From positions 1 through 10,684 of the forward strand of contig CAILON010000320.1 of the NCBI GenBank assembly GCA_903835865.1: 10,684 nt of DNA. The letters are read 5' to 3'. This stretch comes from an uncultured beta proteobacterium. Lineage in GTDB: Bacteria > Pseudomonadota > Gammaproteobacteria > Burkholderiales > Burkholderiaceae. Shown here one piece after another: positions 7,304 to 10,684 of the stretch (position 1 is its first letter; every line of letters starts with the position of its first letter). The notes below the pieces were generated by a model. It saw only the letters and a program-made list of their open reading frames with translations. It did no database searches and was not told the DNA's origin. The position numbers and the translations under genes are program-made.

Positions 7304-8038
7304 TTACTTATACGCGCTCGGATCAATCACACGCATTTCTGCTTCAATCCAACCTTCAACTTCTTGCTGTAACGCTTCTCCAGATTTTCCTTCGGAACGA
7401 ATTACGGGACCAATTGAGAAAATCACCGTCCCAGGCTGCTTGAGGAAGCTATTTTTAGGCCAGAAGCGTCCAGCATTATGGGCAATCGGAATTACCAGTG
7501 CGCCAGTAGCGCTAGCGAGACGTGCGCCACCCTTGCGATAGGGTTTATTGGATCCAATGGGCGTTCTGGTCCCTTCGGGAAACAACATGATCCACTTGCC
7601 TTCGCTTAAGCGTTTGCGACCCTGACTAGCTACCGACAGCGCAGCGGTTTGTTTGCTGGCTCGATTAATGTGGATCATCTTCAGTAAAGCCAATGCCCAG
7701 CCAAAGAAGGGAATCCAGAGTAATTCGCGTTTAAAGACAAAACACAGCTGTTTAGGTAGCAGGGCAATGTAAGCAATCGTTTCATAAGCAGATTGATGCT
7801 TACTCAGAATCACCACTGGCTCATTCAACACGGCTTCCATATTTTCCATACCGCGAATTTCATAATGAATTCCGCAAAGATGTTGTAGAACGTAGATCAC
7901 TACCTTGTTCCATAAGCCGATAAAGGTATAGCGATTTTCTGGGCTCAGAAATGGGAAAGCGATCAAGCATAGAACGGACCAAATCGGTGTAAAGATGAGT
8001 AAAAATAAAGCAAAGAGTGCGGAGCGAATAAAAGTCAT
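7304..8038 (-). CDS. plsC: 1-acyl-sn-glycerol-3-phosphate acyltransferase (PlsC family)
   Basis: A 244-residue membrane-associated acyltransferase. An N-terminal hydrophobic segment at about 5-32 anchors it. The acyltransferase blocks follow in order: SKHQSAYET at 79-87, FKRELLWIPFFGWAL at 102-116, HINRASK at 123-129, LFPEGTRTP at 152-160 and VIPIAHNAG at 182-190. The first block reads HX4E (His81, Glu86) instead of the textbook HX4D. From memory, HQSxxET is common in betaproteobacterial members, so I do not read it as inactivation. The expected role is making phosphatidic acid from lysophosphatidic acid. Genomes of this group can hold several paralogues, so the acceptor could differ. The start lies 7 bases after the gmhB stop with no strong Shine-Dalgarno, which suggests co-transcription from glyS. 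Confidence 0.88.
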   Translation of the reverse strand: MTFIRSALFALFLLIFTPIWSVLCLIAFPFLSPENRYTFIGLWNKVVIYVLQHLCGIHYEIRGMENMEAVLNEPVVILSKHQSAYETIAYIALLPKQLCFVFKRELLWIPFFGWALALLKMIHINRASKQTAALSVASQGRKRLSEGKWIMLFPEGTRTPIGSNKPYRKGGARLASATGALVIPIAHNAGRFWPKNSFLKQPGTVIFSIGPVIRSEGKSGEALQQEVEGWIEAEMRVIDPSAYK

Positions 8039-8045
8039 GTTTGCT

Positions 8046-8618
8046 TTACGCCTTATTTTCTAGAATTGCATTGGCAAACGCCATAAGATCAGCATGTATT
8101 TGCGTACCCTCTGGTAAATTTCCTTTTGCAAGCGTCTTCTGACCCTTACCGGTAAGGACTAAGTGGGGTATGGCTCCAAGGGTGATGCCAGCTTGCAGAT
8201 CGCGTAAAGAGTCACCCACAATAGGCACTCCAAGTAATGGAGTCGTGCTATTGACTCTTTTGTAACGTAGCGCAATTTCTTTCATGAGGCCAGGAAGTGG
8301 CTTGCGGCAATCGCATCCGTGAGAATCAATGTGTGGGCAAAAGAAGATGCTATCAATATGGCCACCTAATGGCTTGAGCAACTTATCCATCTTGTTATGC
8401 ATGGCATGCAAATCATTGATAGTAAAGAAACCTCTAGATAAACCTGATTGATTGGTTGCAATCGCAATTTGGTATCCAGCTTGATTGAGCAGGGCGATTG
8501 CCTCTAAGCTGCCTGGCAGTGGAACCCACTCATCAACTGACTTTACATAATCATCACGATCTTCATTGATCACGCCGTCGCGATCCAGAATAATGAGTTT
8601 AGAAGAGCTCAGGCTCAT
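8046..8618 (-). CDS. gmhB: D-glycero-beta-D-manno-heptose-1,7-bisphosphate 7-phosphatase GmhB
   Basis: A 190-residue HAD-family phosphatase of the expected length. The nucleophile motif is LDRDGVIN at 11-18, with Asp12 and Asp14. TNQSGLSRG at 55-63 is motif II, Lys106 follows the zinc loop, and VGDSLRD at 134-140 provides the last acidic motif. The GmhB zinc loop is present, with likely ligands Cys94, His96, Cys102 and Cys104 in CPHIDSHGCDC. The enzyme removes the 7-phosphate of heptose bisphosphate in ADP-heptose synthesis for the LPS inner core. A histidinol-phosphate phosphatase is the main alternative, but the sequence and the absence of his genes favour GmhB. The start overlaps the glyS stop as ATGA, and plsC follows after 7 bases. 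Confidence 0.93.
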   Translation of the reverse strand: MSLSSSKLIILDRDGVINEDRDDYVKSVDEWVPLPGSLEAIALLNQAGYQIAIATNQSGLSRGFFTINDLHAMHNKMDKLLKPLGGHIDSIFFCPHIDSHGCDCRKPLPGLMKEIALRYKRVNSTTPLLGVPIVGDSLRDLQAGITLGAIPHLVLTGKGQKTLAKGNLPEGTQIHADLMAFANAILENKA

Positions 8619-10684
8619 GCTAATTTGCCGAGATCGGCAACGAGATTCATTTTCTGGTGAAGTTGTTGCAGGAGCGCAAGGCGGTTATCGCGCAGTTCAG
8701 GATTTGGGTCCATCACCATCACGTCGGCAAAGAACTGATCAATGGGCGCACTCAATGCCACTAGTGCTTTCAGGAGCTCCACAAACTGACGTTTTTCGTA
8801 TGCCGCATCTAGCGCAGGGGCGGCTGCTTCTAAGGCTTGATAAAGTGCGGACTCTGCTGGTATCTGCAATAGTTTGCTAGAGCAAGCTGCAGGAATCTCT
8901 GTAGCTGTTTTCTTCAAAATATTGCTGATGCGTTTATTGGCTGCAGCGAGTTGAGCGGCCTGAGGCAGCGCATTAAATTCGCGCAAAGCAGTTAAACGTG
9001 CAATCAGATCATTGATCTGCGCTGGTGATTGACTTAATACGGCATCGATCTCAGCGCTAGTAAAAGGCTTTCCAGCAACTGCCTGATCACGTAAATAAGC
9101 ACGTAGACGATCGATGATGAAGGCGTAAATATCAGCCACTTGGGCTTTATCTTGCACATCTTTTTGTGGGAACTGTGCACGAGCTAACTCAATTAACTCA
9201 GGCAAGCTTATGGATAGATTTTTTTCTAAGAGCAAGCGACAGATACCTAGAGCATGGCGACGCAGCGCATAGGGGTCTTTATCACCTGTTGGTGCAAGGC
9301 CAACACCCCAGATACCGACTAATGTTTCGAGTTTATCGGCTATCGCCAAAATCGTACCCGTTTGGGTTTGTGGCAAAGTATCACCCGCAAAGCGAGGCAT
9401 ATAGTGCTCGCTACAAGCAGCAGCTACCTCAGCATTTTCACCATCATGCTTAGCGTAGTAGTTACCCATAATGCCTTGCAGCTCTGGGAACTCGCCAACC
9501 ATATCGGTGAGTAAATCAGTTTTAGCTAGTTCTGCTGCGCGCTCAGCCAACTTCTGATCGGCACCTAATTTCTGAGCAATTCCAATAGCAATGCCTTGAA
9601 CACGTTTAGTGCGGTCTAGCTGATTGCCCAGTTGATTGTGATACACCACCCTGCCTAGATCTGCGACTCGTGAAGCTAAAGGACGCTTTTGATCTTGCAT
9701 AAAGAAGAAGCGTGCATCAGAAAGGCGTGGACGCACTACGCGTTCATTACCGGTGACGATGGCATGCGGTTTATCTGTTTCGATATTGGAAACAATTAAG
9801 AAGCGATTACGTAATTTGCCTTGCTGATCTGTTAGAGCAAAGTATTTTTGATTGGTCTGCATAGTCAGAATCAAGCATTCTTGTGGCACTTCCAAAAACT
9901 CTTGATCGAAATGGCATTCATAAATCGCGGGCCACTCTACTAGGGCAGTTACTTCGTCTAGTAGGCTGTCTGGCATTAACACTAAATCATCGCCGGCAGC
10001 CTTGAGGAGATCGGCTTCAATTTGGGCGCGACGCTTGTTAAAGCTTGGAATGACTTTTGCTTTAGCCAGTAGGTCTGCTTCGTATTGATCGGCAGTGACT
10101 ATGGAAATGAGGCCTGGCGCTAAGAAGCGATGACCTTCCGTTTGATTACTGGCATCAATACCAAGGCTGCTGACTTTGAGCGTCTTGCTGCCATGTAAGG
10201 CAATGATGCGGTGCGCAGGACGAGCAAATTGCACATCCGCCAATTGACCATTTTTTTGTTGCACTTGGTAGTGCATCATTTTGGCGATCGGTAACTTATT
10301 TAAGGTTTGCTCAAGCGCTGTTTGAGCGGTTTGCTCTAACTCGGCACCTTTGGCAACGACGTTGAGATACAAAGCTTCACTCTTACCTTCGCCCGCTTTC
10401 TCTAGAGTAGCAAGATCAATATCTGCGTAGCCTAGAGATCCCAATTTCTTGAGTAGAGGAGGCATTGCTTTGCCATCCGCATCAAATGCAATGCTAGTTG
10501 GTAATAACTTTTCACGCACTGGGTAATCAGGCGCTTGATCTAGAACATCCGTAATCAATACTGCAAGGCGGCGTGGCGTTGCAAAACCAGTCACTGTAGA
10601 TGCATCAGAGGCTAATCCTGCTGCTTTTAAAGAGGTATAGATGCCTTCGCTAAAAGCATCACCTAAACGACGTAGTGATTTAGG
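8615..10684 (-). CDS. glyS: Glycyl-tRNA synthetase beta subunit GlyS, partial (N-terminus off the right edge)
   Basis: The frame is open from base 10684 to the TGA at 8615-8617, giving 689 visible residues. The first visible segment, PKSLRRLGDAF, matches the region just after the N-terminus of GlyS, so perhaps 10-25 residues are missing. A GTG at 10592-10594 is internal and not the start. In visible numbering, FATPRRLAVL is at 34-43, EGHRFL at 183-188, TMQTNQKYF at 274-282, ERVVRPRLSDARFF at 314-327, ADKLETL at 449-455 and DPYALRR at 470-476. A C-terminal anticodon-binding-like region follows. With GlyQ (alpha) it charges tRNA-Gly in the bacterial alpha2-beta2 enzyme. glyQ is expected just beyond the right edge. 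The stop overlaps the gmhB start by 4 bases. Confidence 0.97.
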   Translation of the reverse strand, partial: PKSLRRLGDAFSEGIYTSLKAAGLASDASTVTGFATPRRLAVLITDVLDQAPDYPVREKLLPTSIAFDADGKAMPPLLKKLGSLGYADIDLATLEKAGEGKSEALYLNVVAKGAELEQTAQTALEQTLNKLPIAKMMHYQVQQKNGQLADVQFARPAHRIIALHGSKTLKVSSLGIDASNQTEGHRFLAPGLISIVTADQYEADLLAKAKVIPSFNKRRAQIEADLLKAAGDDLVLMPDSLLDEVTALVEWPAIYECHFDQEFLEVPQECLILTMQTNQKYFALTDQQGKLRNRFLIVSNIETDKPHAIVTGNERVVRPRLSDARFFFMQDQKRPLASRVADLGRVVYHNQLGNQLDRTKRVQGIAIGIAQKLGADQKLAERAAELAKTDLLTDMVGEFPELQGIMGNYYAKHDGENAEVAAACSEHYMPRFAGDTLPQTQTGTILAIADKLETLVGIWGVGLAPTGDKDPYALRRHALGICRLLLEKNLSISLPELIELARAQFPQKDVQDKAQVADIYAFIIDRLRAYLRDQAVAGKPFTSAEIDAVLSQSPAQINDLIARLTALREFNALPQAAQLAAANKRISNILKKTATEIPAACSSKLLQIPAESALYQALEAAAPALDAAYEKRQFVELLKALVALSAPIDQFFADVMVMDPNPELRDNRLALLQQLHQKMNLVADLGKLA
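8625..8640 (-). repeat. Hairpin in the last glyS codons, just upstream of the gmhB start
   Basis: TTGCCG at 8625-8630 and CGGCAA at 8635-8640 are perfect inverted copies around a 4-base loop. In the minus-strand message the stem ends 6 bases before the gmhB ATG, where a Shine-Dalgarno would sit. Ribosomes finishing glyS would melt it, which fits translational coupling, but chance cannot be excluded for a 6-base stem. Confidence 0.45.

Noticed and set aside
8566..8880. Plus-strand open frame of 104 codons over the gmhB/glyS junction
   Set aside because: It lies antisense to two well-recognised genes, has no recognisable motif and no independent support; it is a shadow frame.
9166..9453. Plus-strand open frame of 95 codons antisense to glyS
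   Set aside because: It mirrors conserved glyS codons, including the DKLETL region, and shows no protein-like motif.
10592..10594. GTG as the start of glyS
   Set aside because: The frame is open and GlyS-like upstream to the window edge (PKSLRRLGDAF, then FATPRRLAVL), so this GTG is an internal valine codon.

Overview
The window looks like ordinary chromosomal core DNA from a betaproteobacterium, most likely Burkholderiales and probably a Polynucleobacter-like member of the Burkholderiaceae. That call rests on the style of the proteins, a moderate G+C content judged by eye, and tight packing of housekeeping genes; no search was run. Nearly every base is coding. No tRNA, rRNA, insertion sequence, CRISPR array, attachment site or prophage gene was seen.

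Layout. (1) Positions 1-1507, minus strand: a two-gene unit for MurNAc/GlcNAc salvage, amgK followed by murU, which is cut by the left edge. (2) Positions 1508-1540: a 33-base divergent gap that must hold the starts of both flanking units. (3) Positions 1541-7281, plus strand: lptD, surA, pdxA and rsmA, joined by overlaps or a 2-base gap. (4) Positions 7282-7303: a 22-base convergent gap. (5) Positions 7304-10684, minus strand, transcribed from the right: glyS (5' end outside the window), gmhB and a plsC-type acyltransferase. There is no gene-free stretch longer than 33 bases.

Shared theme. Most of the genes serve the envelope. LptD inserts LPS in the outer membrane and SurA chaperones outer-membrane proteins including LptD. 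GmhB makes a heptose precursor for the LPS core, and the PlsC-like enzyme acylates lysophosphatidate or a related acceptor. AmgK and MurU recycle peptidoglycan amino sugars. PdxA (vitamin B6), RsmA (16S rRNA dimethylation) and GlyS (glycyl-tRNA synthetase beta) are housekeeping passengers. The order murU-amgK / lptD-surA-pdxA-rsmA matches, from memory, the arrangement in Pseudomonas, so this is an old conserved block.

I found no convincing undescribed system. The points worth a second look are small: the very short divergent promoter region, the reduced cysteine set of LptD, a degenerate first parvulin domain in SurA, an HX4E acyltransferase motif, two coding-region hairpins and a tight convergent junction with no visible terminator.
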